A stretch of DNA of 64,000 nucleotides, taken from the NCBI RefSeq assembly GCF_047948215.1, contig NC_134456.1, forward strand, positions 203,620,034 through 203,684,033, in the 5' to 3' direction. Positions 24,241-35,175 of the stretch are shown in pieces. Position 1 is the first letter of the stretch, and every line of letters begins with the position of its first letter. A model generated the notes under the pieces. That model had not been told where the DNA came from. It saw only the letters and a list, made by a program, of their open reading frames with translations, and did not search any database. The DNA comes from Lycorma delicatula (taxonomy: Eukaryota; Arthropoda; Insecta; Hemiptera; Fulgoridae). The position numbers and the translations under genes were made by a program.

Positions 24241-25614
24241 ATACAATGATTTTTGGCAGGCAGTATGTTGAGCTACAGCTCCTTAATTAATAATTTTATT
24301 TTATTTATTTATTTAAATGAAATAAAAATTTCACTATTTCGTTATTTCGTGTAGTAAATGTTTGATTAAAATTTGTTTGATATTTTATAAATATGTTAGA
24401 AATTTCAATATAAGATTCCACTTGACATCCTGACATCCGACCACCTAGCATCTTTTGAAATCCAAATTAACCTACTAATTAAAGTCATGCAATATATGAT
24501 AATAATTTTATTAAAGTATGATTAAAAAGTACATATTTTGTAATATTATTTTGTATTTTGTAGGCGTATTAGTATATATTTATAACAGATTACAATATAT
24601 GCATTATTGTATATTTTCTACAATAAAGCTATTTGAATGATTAAAGGATCAGTTAAGAAATTTATATAGAAATTATTGTTATGAAAGAATCTAAGCCGTT
24701 TAATGCTGCTTAAATATAAGGAGGTTTTAATATTATGTAAAATCCTTCAGGTAGGTTGCACACAATTAGAAGTTTGGGTGATACCATTAATTACGCTATA
24801 ATTAAGGAACGTATTTGTCGGTAAAAATATATTCCCTGAATTTTCTATTTTTAGATGTCCTGAGATCCAATTAAGTTTAAAAATACTATAATCTATTAAA
24901 TAAAATTCGGAACGGATGTTGATTTTGTTTTCTACAAATCGACCTAACCTAGGGAACCATGAAACTCTCAAGATTGTCTATCTTTCATATCAGGAGAATT
25001 GATTCCATTAATTTTTTTAAAATCTGATAAGGAAGGGATACTTCATCAAAATTTTACAGGTGCTTTTTTTAACTGAATAATAAATAATATTAATAAAAAA
25101 CCATTGGAAATAATATCATACATTTTTTGAAAATAAAGAACAGTTTTATAACCCCCAACTCTAAAAATTTTACAAGTAATTTAACTCCTTTTTAGCTGTA
25201 AACTGTTTCAAAATATTGCCAACATTTTTTAAATAATCTTTCTCTACATACAGTTATCAGAGAAGAAATAAACTTCGGCCCTTGTCGGCTGCGTGTGAGA
25301 AATATATCTAAAATCTTAAAAATTAGAGTTGAATAAATCTTTCTAACGTTTTACAATTATAATCTGTGTTTCTGAATTGTTTTTAAATTTTTTTTCTAAA
25401 TAAGATATCAGACTGAAAAGTCGATATCTTATTAAGTAAAACACGATTAGTCAGAAGAAAATACTCCAGAAAATATTGTAGCTCTTTATTTAAATTTTAA
25501 ATAAATCATAAAAAGTTTCAACTAAAAGAATTCGGGTTTATCAGAATGAAAAAATGAGATAAATTAAAAAAAGGAAATGAGAAGATTAAGACGACTCATA
25601 CGCAAAATTGTGCT
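24241..25614. other. AT-rich stretch, one unrecognised minus frame
   Basis: The minus frame at 24747-24971 reads somewhat protein-like (YSIFKLNWISGHLKIENSGN) but has no family that I can name. It is possibly a repeat fragment. Confidence 0.4.
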
Positions 25615-25762
25615 TTCAGAAGATACAAATTAAACTGCAATTACTGTGGTAAATTCGACATTGGCCAGACAGGACGCACATACACTAGCAGACTGAAAGA
25701 ATTCCTTTATATGCTAAACATAACAACTGAATGAATCAGCGCACCTCATAGAAATAATATAA
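25615..25762 (+). pseudogene. Penelope-like element: GIY-YIG endonuclease relic
   Basis: The frame from 25615 reads RRYKLNCNYCGKFDIGQTGR followed by TYTSRLKEF, and ends at a stop at 25732. A +1 shift then recovers NESAHLIEI to 25762. This is the order found in the C-terminal GIY-YIG nuclease of Penelope-like retroelements: 'xxYKLxCxxC', then 'KFYIGQTGRxFxxRxxEH', then 'xxSxxAxHLIE'. The first motif is damaged (RRY in place of GIY) and YIG is now DIG. The GQTGR core and the conserved Arg and Glu remain. The RT domain upstream was not found. An inactive fragment. Confidence 0.7.
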
Positions 25763-28700
25763 ACACATAAAAATATTAATTGTTTTATTATAAAACTTAT
25801 CAGATCGAACGCAAAAACCATGAAATTAAACTTAAATGTTTACCAAAACATTCAATTTGACAAAAACATAATTAATAACATAATAAAAATACACATTTTT
25901 TTTTAAATACCCTAAAATAACAGATTAAATATATTACCGCATTCAATCATATATATTAAAGAATTTTCATCTTTAAGTTGGTACCACCAACTTTTAGTTG
26001 TGTAACTGACACCTATAACTTCAGTAACGAAAGAGCTGTAGAATGGAACTGTTCAAAAAAATATCTACTGGAAACACAGACCTTGTATTTTCAAAAGAAA
26101 TCTTAATCTCTTCTTTATTTTTCGAAAATTCTTTATTATTTTAAGAACAGAGCGAATATTAGATTTGAAAAAAAAAACAATGTATCACTTAATATCAGGT
26201 ACATAAATACGGAGAAATCTCATTAATCTTTTGCACCCATTAAGAAATCAGTTAGTGTAATGCATTCTTTGCAGAAGGTAGTGCAACTAGTCATAGCAGC
26301 TTAGTGGTTTCTGAATTTTCTAGAAAGATGTAAATTATATATAATTCCCCTCTAAGAATGACTTATTAATTAATTAACCCAGGACAATGTGAAAATTTAT
26401 TAATTCTGATACAATAGACAATTCTTTCGGACCAATACATAATTTCATGATAATTTATACTTTTCAACATGACATGAAGTGTCAATATGTAAACCAATAC
26501 ACTTAAACCAACACACATATTTAATAATTCTTAGGCTTTGTACTGCAGCTGATTACCACAATTGTGATCTGGCATGATATACAAGCCACTCTCGAATATG
26601 TAAAACCGTTTTCAAATAGCATAATTTCCATATAGAGAAAGTGATGAAGTGGTTTTTCCATTTTCTTCTTTACAAAAAGTGAGTCAAAGATATCATTTCA
26701 CATCGATATGTCATGTCCATCGAAAAGAAATGAATAGAACCGAAACTGGAGAGGAGATGTTCAGTCTTACAAGTGATAATTTCCTTCTATTTACCACAGG
26801 AACATCGTTATTCTCGAAGAAATCAGTTCTGGTTAGTGCCTTTTACATGTCAGGTGCTTTACAGCAATGTGCAAAACAACAAACCAATGATCCTTCTATT
26901 GCGAAACAAAGAAATTTATGTACTGCGTATACTGAAAAGGTTTATTATAGCATTAAGGACTTTAATATGCCTCTTGAGATGGTGGTGTTATGTAGAAACA
27001 CATTTTATTAATTTATTAATAAAATATGGTAATATAAATCAGAAAACAAAATTAATTTTTTTCGTGATAACTTTTATAAAATATTACCATAACTCGGGAA
27101 ATTACAATGTTAAATTATACATAATATAATATATTATTCACAGCTGGTAAAAGTTATTTACTTTACAAACGACAAAACTAAAAAGGAAAAAACAATATAT
27201 ATGTAAAACAAAGCTTTGTGTTTTCTAAACCATTACATTTTTAACAATCATAAATCTTCGCGTGCTTCATGAGGAAAAATTCAAATGTAATGTCGTCTTA
27301 CTCAGTGAATAATAGGACATAATTTCGCGTGATAGAAGATTGGAATATATATATAGCACAGTAAAATATAGTCGAAAATCATCGCAAAAAATTCCCAAAT
27401 AAATTACATTACAGACTAGCCGTAAATAAATTATTACAACAAATTTAACAAAACTATTCATTAAAATTCAATAAATTATTATTCAATAAATTAAAATTCA
27501 TACTTACAAATTATCAGATAGAAAAATAATTATACCTGCAACAAGAAGAGAAAATAATTACTTTAATAAAATAAACGCACTACGAAGTAATATTTCAATA
27601 CAAGAAAAATAGTATAATTAAAAAAAAAGGATGTAGTAATACAACAAAAACAATTAGGCGATTAATCAGGAAAAACAATAATTAACAACACTAATAAACA
27701 CAGTTTCTGGCACATGTAAGTTTTACAGAATCCAAATGTAACTTTTATGCCGAATTCAAAAATGAAATTAGAATTTTTCCATCACTCACCGGTTTTGTGT
27801 GATAATATTTTTAAAGTATTGGCTTGCGGAAGTATTTTTTTAGGGATAACTTATGTACATAAAAGGATCTTTTAAGTTGATTTCCAACTGAGGGAGGGAT
27901 ACAAACATAACGTTACGAAGCCAACAGCTGTATATGCAAGATGATTCATTTATTGTAGGTTCTGACAGGTCAGCACAGAGCAGTCTTCTCAGTCGTACGA
28001 GTAGCGCACCAGTCTTGTTTAAACGCTCTCTATATAGCCATATTCTGTGGTTTCATAAGGCGATTCTGGATGTTCTAAAACCTTTTTAATTATATTGCAA
28101 TACAATGAAGAAAGTAATTTTACACATAATAATATAATTTTTGTATATATACAACAATTTATCATTAATTATGCGGTGATTTACACTTAAGAGGAAAAAA
28201 ACTGGTCATCATAATCCATAATCAAGATCTAGTAAATTTGCTAATGCCCAGGCTTCAACATAATTATGAAAAGGTATGGAAGTTATTATTTTCGAGACTA
28301 GTTTAACGTTAAATTACTCTCGGAACTAATGATATGTCCTTATAGCTAATTAATGGCTGGCATATTGAAATTGTATGTTATATAAATAAATTAATTTCCC
28401 TTATTGAATTTTTCCTAAAAATTAAAATAAAATCTCTTACTGGACCTAGATAGATCATTAGTCTTGTAATTGTTAATAAATGTTTCATTTATTTTAAATA
28501 TATCATATGTGTGTCTCTATATTTTTCATTTGATAATTTATGGAGGCTTGCTTGTTATCAAAAATTTTGCGTAACTCGTTTTATTATAAATAATGAAGTT
28601 TGTGTGTCTAGTTACGTATGAGGTTTTTTTTACATAATATACAATTTGGCGAGATCTCTGCTTGTCTAAAATCTGGCAGAGTAACTCACGTTAAAAGACA

Positions 28701-29096
28701 GCAGTTGTCAATTTGCATCTATTCATTATTTTCTTAAATTTCAATCATCACTGTCGATAAAAAGCGGCTCTTTTGCATCATTAAAAAACAAATTTGTACT
28801 GTTCGTCACCAGACTTTGGCTTAAATTTTAAGAATTCATTCATTATTTTTTTCATCGATTTATCGAATCGATGAATTAGCCTAACTTATAATATTATTTT
28901 GGCAATTATGAGAAAAATTTCATTTTTTAACAAAAAAAAAAAAAGGCGATATGAATTGGTAAAAAACGTATCTATAAAATAATCTTCTTTTTATTGCATG
29001 CATTATTTTATCTTATTTTTATTGCAGATAAAATAGATTGACCTTTATTTAAACGCATCGAAGTACAAAATGAGAGCAAAATGAGAGTACAAAATG
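25763..29096. other. AT-rich stretch; PLE downstream words
   Basis: gtaactgacacct at about 26003 recurs as ataactgacacct at about 37406, downstream of the second GIY-YIG relic. It may belong to the Penelope-like 3' region. Two overlapping plus frames (next entry) are the only long open frames. A mid-GC patch at 27880-28080 has no open frame. Confidence 0.45.
26649..27129 (+). other. Two overlapping open frames, unrecognised
   Basis: Frames 26649-27011 (120 codons) and 26773-27129 (118 codons) are both open in different registers across about 240 bp, which is unusual at this base composition. Neither translation shows a domain, transmembrane pattern or start context that I recognise. It may be a decayed element or an open stretch by chance. 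I cannot choose between the two frames. Confidence 0.15.
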
Positions 29097-29122
29097 ATGG
29101 TTTCACAAGAGCGTGAAACCAT
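29097..29122. repeat. Perfect 10-bp hairpin beside short tandem repeat
   Basis: atggtttcac (29097-29106) and its complement (29113-29122) surround a 6-nt loop. Just upstream, aaaatgagag is repeated twice. Confidence 0.6.
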
Positions 29123-29499
29123 TTAAAAAATTGTATCCTATTGTATAAAAAGTATTCATTAGTTATCGCGTTAAGTGTATATTCATTTTTTAGATTGATT
29201 TTTTTACACTTTTTCCATTTATGCGTAAGTAAAAATCTTTCAAATGTCACTCTATTATTGATATTAAATAATTAAAGCGATGTTATTTCAATATAATTTA
29301 AAATTTTTAATCAACGAAAAATGGTATTTTGATGCTTTAGTTCCAACTCATATTAATTTATAAACATTACACGAATTTGAACATTTTTGTTCTGATAACG
29401 AACGCTGCAATATTTTATTTTACACTAAAATTATTTAGAATACATCTATATATATATTCTATAATATATTTTTAATACGTATTTTACTTATACACATAA

Positions 29500-29515
29500 G
29501 CGCGCGCGCGCGCGC
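29500..29515. repeat. (GC)8 tract
   Basis: Sixteen bases of alternating G and C inside strongly AT-rich DNA. This is a classic Z-DNA-forming sequence, and CpG runs are rare where CpG methylation erodes them. Confidence 0.9.
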
Positions 29516-29793
29516 AATAAATCTATTATTTGGTGACCTATTTCGTTATTAATAACTTATACGTCAACTATATATATTTTATATCAATACAATATTTTAC
29601 TTGGAATTTTTACCATCAATTTAGTTTCTTAAAAAAAATCGAATATATTTCTATTTGTATCCACAAAAATGAAGAAGTACGTTAATTACTTTATATTTAT
29701 AAATCACGGTATAGTATTTCGAATAAAAATTTCATTAATTACGAAAAGATTATCACTCTTTAGAGAAATAACTGTCCATGGATTTTATATATA

Positions 29794-30730
29794 TGTTACG
29801 GTAAAACCCTGAATACCGGTAAATCTTAAGTTTTACCGGTAAATTCTAACATTTACCAAGTCACTTGGTAAAAGTCCGAAAAAATCTTGAAAACACATTT
29901 ATTTCGGACCTTTACCAAATAGTTTTGGTCATTATTGACATTTACTATAGACTGTAGGTAAAAGCTGACAATTCTGTAATGAAATCACTCAAAAGTATGA
30001 ATTTAAAAATGCTCTTCCCAATTTTGGAATTTCAGTACACTGCAGGTGAAAAATGAAACAGGTTTTTTAAAAGATTACAAAAAACTTTATTTTGCTATAT
30101 AATACTAAGACATTTCAAAAACTTTAACCACAATTAATTAACTTCTTTGTGTACAAATTATTCTTAATAATATTAAATAAAATTCAATCACATTTTCTTA
30201 GCAGCATGCTTTTTTAATCATGGTGTTTTGTAAAAGGAAAGACGAATTTTACGATAAACAGAAAACTGGAAGGCTATATTTTAAAAAACAGAATTTTTAG
30301 TTATATTTTTTAGGTTTTTTTTATCTTTCCTTAAGTTTTAGAATGTTTTGAACGAACAAAATGACTGTATTTAATGTAAAACGTTCCATTGGGATTCAAA
30401 ACTTTATTCCCGCAGCAAAAATTGAAAATAAATTGGGTTAAAAACAATCCGGGTGTTAGACCCAGAGTGTGTATTTAAGAGTTAACTATTAATTGATTAT
30501 TCTCACGTTTGAAACTGATTAATTTTAATGCGATTTTTGAACTGAAATCCCGAAATTCAGAATAGCATTTTTAAATTCATGCTCTTTCCTATTTAGAAGT
30601 GATTTCGTCAGAGAATTGTCAACTTTTACCAACAGAATATGGTTATTGTCAACAATGACCAAAACGATTTGGTAAAAGTCCGAATTAAATGTGTTTTCAA
30701 GATTTTTTCGGTTACGGTTTTACCGTAACA
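29794..30730. mobile_element. Complete 937-bp non-autonomous long-TIR DNA transposon
   Basis: The ends are perfect 15-bp inverted repeats: tgttacggtaaaacc at the left and its complement at the right. Beyond them the homology continues as long subterminal arms: left 29874-30037 and right from about 30540 inward, with few mismatches. The left arm has an extra 65 bp (29809-29873) that itself contains two palindromes (accggtaaa with tttaccggt, and ttaccaag with cttggtaa). Both flanks are exactly tatatata (29786-29793 and 30731-30738), an apparent 8-bp target duplication, although the TA tract makes the true length ambiguous. No open frame lies inside, so it needs a transposase from elsewhere. The 5'-TGT...ACA-3' ends recall Ginger-type or some hAT/mariner derivatives. 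I cannot place it firmly. Confidence 0.85.
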
Positions 30731-30894
30731 TATATATAAGAATATGGGCGAGTGTTTTATAATCAACGCCCAGCCAAATCTAGTGCAGATAAATTAATTA
30801 AAATTTGAATACATGTTTAAAGACTAAAATGGAATAACAATGAAATTTACTCCTTTTTAATTTCTCGATAAAAAATGAAGATATTATCTTGATT

Positions 30895-30916
30895 TGTGTG
30901 TGTGTGTGTGTGTGTG
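30895..30916. repeat. (TG)11 microsatellite
   Basis: A TG run ending in gcgccggcgcg, a GC-rich palindromic cap. Confidence 0.95.
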
Positions 30917-30949
30917 CGCCGGCGCGTGTGTATGTATAATCTTCATGTG

Positions 30950-31152
30950 AATATCTAAAAATCAATTTCTAGATTTCTTGAAATTCGACGTTAAAAGGGG
31001 TGTAGAAAGGTAAAAAATGTTGAACAATGATTGCAAATTTTCCCTATTTTCGACTATACTAAACGAGTTATTCAATAGATTTGGGCTTGTAGATAAATAT
31101 CTAAAAATAATTTTCCGGTATTCTTGAATTTCGATTTTTTAAGGGGTGTAGC
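30950..31152. repeat. Two-copy diverged tandem repeat, about 146-bp period
   Basis: aatatctaaaaatcaattt ... ttaaaaggggtgtag (30950-31006) recurs in diverged form as aatatctaaaaataatttt ... tttaaggggtgtag (31097-31152). It is probably part of a mobile-element 3' region. Confidence 0.55.
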
Positions 31153-31290
31153 ATAACAGGCGGTGGCGGCTCAACCAATACAGCCACTGCTACTGATATT
31201 GTATATGCGACGAGACCTGTTTCTTATTACTTGATTAAAAAACATAAAATAAACAAAATTTAAAAAAAACTAGAATCCAAGTACAGTCAC

Positions 31291-31462
31291 CTCCTAGTGC
31301 CTGTACTCGGATAATGCTATGAACCAGGAAAAATACATTATCTGTACGAAGGACGGTCAACCAGCTATAATTACTATTTTTAAGATGTAGACCGACTATT
31401 TTGAAACCCGCATTCTTCAGATCACTTAAAATTTCTGGTTCTGTCCTGACCAAAATGTTGCT
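31291..31462 (-). CDS. Candidate exon or LINE ORF1 fragment
   Basis: On the minus strand the acceptor-like ctttttcag (before plus 31462) is followed in phase by SNILVRTEPEILSDLKNAGF, then KIVGLHLKNSNYSWLTVLRT, and reaches a donor-like ggag|gtgact at plus 31291. The frame stays open beyond that to 31235. The pattern 'EPEILSDLKNAGFKIVGL' also resembles the conserved region preceding the zinc knuckles of LINE ORF1 (Gag-like) proteins, where a helix is followed by GFxVxxV. Both a host exon and a retroposon relic are compatible. I recognise no specific gene. Confidence 0.3.
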
Positions 31463-31559
31463 CTGAAAAAGTTACAGTATATAGATATTTTTATAAATTG
31501 AACAAGATTTAATTTTTATTTATCATTATTATTCTAAATAATGAGCTTAATGAATACAG

Positions 31560-31690
31560 GGATTCAGGGGGCAGAGCCCTCTAGCTAAACATTCCCTGAT
31601 CGCAATGGGAAACACAAATTCCGCGACGGGATTTGTATTCCAGTCGCGGCTGTATGTGTATGTATATACATACACACACACACACACACA
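31560..31690. repeat. GC-rich repeat fragment plus (CA)n
   Basis: The block gggggcagagccctctagc ... ccgcgacggg ... cagtcgcgg contains the inverted pair ccgcgac/gtcgcgg and ends in a CA run (31672-31690). It is non-coding and probably mobile-element-derived. Confidence 0.45.
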
Positions 31691-33656
31691 TGTATAAAGC
31701 AACTCGTATACACACACATATATATATACACACGAGTATATATCACTAATTTAACAACTGCTGTTAAAAAACTGTTTTTTGGGATTTTTGCTTAGGTGGA
31801 GTTAATACTGCTAAAAATAAGAATAATAAAAAATAAAGTAGGAAAAATCAAAAATGTTTTTCAATTTTTAATTAACAATTATACCAGAAGTGTTTTTTGT
31901 TTAATCTTTAAAAACCTAAAAAAAAAAAAACTACTTTCGTCATATAAGATTGTAAATATTTTATGATGTATGGTCAGAATGTGTACATTATGTCTTACCT
32001 ATCATTTATTCATTTACCACAATAGCGATTTTTTGGGCAAGTTTCCAAAAAAAGGAAAAATAATAGTAGGATAAAACTTCATAAAAGAAATAGTTGTACA
32101 CAAAATTTAGAATATCTGGTATTTAAAAAAAGTTTGAAATATCATTACATGGTGCAAGAACTGTACATTCAAACCAAAACCAGATTCATTGTATTCTTAT
32201 AAGTGAAAAATAATAAGAGAGAAAATAATAAAATACGAAATTATAAAATTTTAAAAACAAAAACGAATCGGCAATTACTATACAATTTGTAATGAATGAA
32301 AGATAAACACAACAGCATTATTTATTAGTAAACACGATTTAGAGTTCAATATACACCAATCAAAGAATATGGCCATTAATAAAAGCTATCGATTCTAGAC
32401 AGGAATTATCTGTATAGCAGAAGCTTAATATTCCTAACAGTCAAAACTAGTCAGATCGATTTCAACCATAACAGTTGAAATTTTTTCCTTAAGAACTGGA
32501 AATACAAGAAAGTCTGTTCGATAAATTAAACTGGTATGACTCAAACGTGCTTCGAAACTGAATACCAGAAGGAAAGAAATATATGAGACTGAAATCCAGT
32601 TTTCATAAAGAAAGAACAAGAAAGACAGAAGCTAGCTACATTGACCATCACACTCTAAAGCAAGCAATAATTTTTTTTTGTACCTGACATATCTCATCTT
32701 GTTTTAGTGAAATATTAAAAAAAAAACTGTGTACTTAACCAAGTCTGGTTAAAATAAGTTCATTCTGCGAGTTTCTTAAAACAGAGAAATACAGAAATTG
32801 TATAATGGGGGTTTTCTTCAGTTCTGAATTAAACGTAAAGACAATATTATTAATAAAATGCATTTCATCAACTTTAGTTATGTCTACAGTATAAAGGTAG
32901 ACTCTCTATAATTCATTATCTCACTCACTTAGCCACGAAAATATTACACAATAAAAATTGAAAATATCTCATTAAATTTCTAATATTTACAGAATGGACT
33001 TTGCGATTTTTACAAAAATAATATTATAATGAAATTCACTTTACTTTATAAAGTTCGTCTAAAGGAATTCTACAGTCGTATTTTAATGAACGTGATAAGT
33101 AAAAATAATATATTTCTCTTTTTCTTTTTTAATGATGAATTAATTCAATAATTTACCACAGAAGCTTTTGAACCAGGTACGTGGGAATATGGAAATGGAA
33201 TTTTTTCCGTATGTAAAATGCCAAGCCTGACCAGGATTATGTTATACGAAAAATTACGCTCTAAAATATGACACGATCTCGATTTAAGTCTTACTACTTA
33301 ACCAACAACTGAAGTATCTGCACAAACGTATACTTAAAATTTTCCTTAAAGTTCAATAAATATGGAGGTATAAAATAATTCAAATCGGTAAACAGGTTTT
33401 AGATTTCTAAGCAAACATCAAAAGAAATAAAGATCATCAGAAGAATTCTGATTCATATATAAAAATATAGGAAGACTAACTATAACTCCCTTGAGAAATA
33501 AATAAAATATGTTGTTTTCCTTATTGTCTTATTTAAGTAGATTAAAGTCGTCAGTATTTTCACAAGTAAAATTCTGAAAATTCAAAGTTTAAGAGAAGAT
33601 AAACATTAATTAATTAATTTATTTATTTAAACATTAATTAAATTAACATTAATTAA
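31691..33656. other. AT-rich non-coding stretch
   Basis: No supported gene. Repeated ttaatt words just left of 33657 mark the junction with the LINE copy. Confidence 0.55.
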
Positions 33657-34332
33657 TTTAGACAAGAACAAAAAAAAGTAATGAAATGTAGTAGAAATAA
33701 CAAAGATGGACCACTGAATGTGAAAATAGGAGGAGAAAAGATTATGGAGGTAGAAGAATTTTATTTGGGAAGTAGAATTACTAAAGATGGACGAAGCAGG
33801 TGCGATATAAAATGCCGAATAGCACAAGCGAAACGAGCCTTCAGTAAGAAATATAATTTGTTTACATCAAAAATTAATTTAAATGTCAGGAAAAGATTTT
33901 TGAAAGTGTATGTTTGGAGTGTCGCTTTATATGGAAGTGAAACTTGGACGATCGGAGTATCTGAGAAGAAAAGATTAGAAGCTTTTGAAACGTGGTGCTA
34001 TAGGAGAATGTTAAAAATCAGATGGGTGGATAAAGTGACAAATGAAGAGGTATTGCGGCAAATAGATGAAGAAAGAAGCATTTGGAAAAATATAGTTAAA
34101 AGAAGAGACAGAATTATAGGCCACATACTAAGGCATCCTGGAATAGTCGCTTTGATATTGGAAGGACAGGTAGAAGGAAAAAATTGTGTAGGCAGGCCAC
34201 GTTTGGAATATGTAAAACAAATTGTTAGGGATGTAGGATGTGGAGGGTATACTGAAATGAAACGACTAGCACTAGATAGGGAATCTTGGAGAGCTGCATC
34301 AAACCAGTGAAATGACTGAAGACAAAAAAAAT
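33657..34332 (+). mobile_element. 5'-truncated LINE copy, 3' end with A-tail
   Basis: LINE-like sequence begins abruptly after a ttaatt-rich stretch and contains the uninterrupted C-terminal RT frame. Soon after the stop it ends in actgaagac followed by an A run (34325-34332), a typical LINE 3' terminus. It is short (about 680 bp), as expected for incomplete target-primed reverse transcription. The intact frame suggests a fairly recent insertion compared with the R1-like copy at 3 kb. Confidence 0.8.
33681..34310 (+). CDS. LINE reverse transcriptase, C-terminal fragment (209 aa, no stops)
   Basis: The protein covers the thumb and post-RT region of a non-LTR retrotransposon polymerase. Successive blocks are VEEFYLGSRITKDGRSRCDI, RIAQAKRAF, SVALYGSETWTIGV, LEAFETWCYRRMLKIRW, VTNEEVLRQI, RRDRIIGHILRHPG, GRPRLEYVKQIVRDVG and a final DRESWRAASNQ. 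This layout is common to RTE/CR1-like endonuclease-RT proteins of insects. The catalytic fingers/palm (FADD) and the APE endonuclease lie upstream in full-length elements and are missing here, so this piece cannot transpose. In-frame homology (KKV before MKCS) begins a few codons upstream of the ATG, so ATG 33681 is not a biological start. Exact clade unresolved. Confidence 0.9.
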   Translation: MKCSRNNKDGPLNVKIGGEKIMEVEEFYLGSRITKDGRSRCDIKCRIAQAKRAFSKKYNLFTSKINLNVRKRFLKVYVWSVALYGSETWTIGVSEKKRLEAFETWCYRRMLKIRWVDKVTNEEVLRQIDEERSIWKNIVKRRDRIIGHILRHPGIVALILEGQVEGKNCVGRPRLEYVKQIVRDVGCGGYTEMKRLALDRESWRAASNQ

Positions 34333-34754
34333 CGAAAAAATGAATCGTGGCTATTTTTATGTCAAAAGTTTCCAGGATATAAAACTTAATTTTTACAACA
34401 GTGAAAAAAGGAAATGCAGTTGTAAATAAAATATGCCTTTGTAAAAAATTAAATATATAAGCAAATACAACATATTTTTTTATTGTTTCCAAGTCTCTTT
34501 TTGTAATCATGTTTCTATGACAACAAACCAAATAATATTGAAAAGCAATTTTAAATGTGATTATACAAACGAACTTCGTTGTATAAATAGTATCGATGTA
34601 ACACAGGTAACATGATAATTAAAACTACCACACTTTTGTAATCAACACCATAGGGGTTGGAAAGAAACCTAATAAAAAGTATACGTAGGTTACTGTAAAT
34701 CAAAACCTTGCAAGACTTAAATTAAAAAAAAAAAACTGAAACCTACAAATAGCT

Positions 34755-34811
34755 GGCACAGATTACAAAATAAAAAACAACTAATAGTTTTTTTATTATG
34801 TAATCTGCGCC
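34755..34811. repeat. 57-nt imperfect hairpin
   Basis: ggcacagattacaaaat (from 34755) pairs with attatgtaatctgcgcc (to 34811). The pairing continues through A/T tracts to a 3-nt loop, about 24 of 27 positions. The length resembles a small palindromic element or a pre-miRNA-like fold, but the A/T-heavy stem makes a miRNA unlikely. Confidence 0.6.
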
Positions 34812-34830
34812 TGTAATAATAATTTTTTAT

Positions 34831-34868
34831 TATTGTATTGTGCACAGTATATTGCTCACAATACAATA
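34831..34868. repeat. Perfect 12-bp inverted repeat, 14-nt loop
   Basis: tattgtattgtg (34831-34842) and cacaatacaata (34857-34868). It lies 19 bp from the preceding hairpin and may be part of the same element. Confidence 0.65.
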
Positions 34869-35113
34869 CAAACATATTGAACTATGTACGATAATATAGG
34901 CGCTGGGAAAACACAAATTTCAGTAAGACTAGGCCGAAAGCATGCTACTACTCAACTTAAAAACATCAACTTCTTACGGTTGGAGTTATTATCAAATGTT
35001 AAACCGTAGTATTATTATATTATTACTAAATAATAAAATATTAACTGTTAACATAAATAAATGTGCGACTATTAGAACTTCAAGTAAATAATTTATTTAT
35101 AACTAATAAAAAA

Positions 35114-35116
<3 letters not shown>

Positions 35117-35170
<54 letters not shown>
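35117..35170. repeat. (TA)27 microsatellite
   Basis: An uninterrupted TA run. Confidence 0.95.

Positions 35171-35175
<5 letters not shown>

Noticed and set aside
33998..34531. 177-codon minus-strand open frame
   Set aside because: It is antisense to the LINE RT frame, which has clear family motifs, so it is a shadow.
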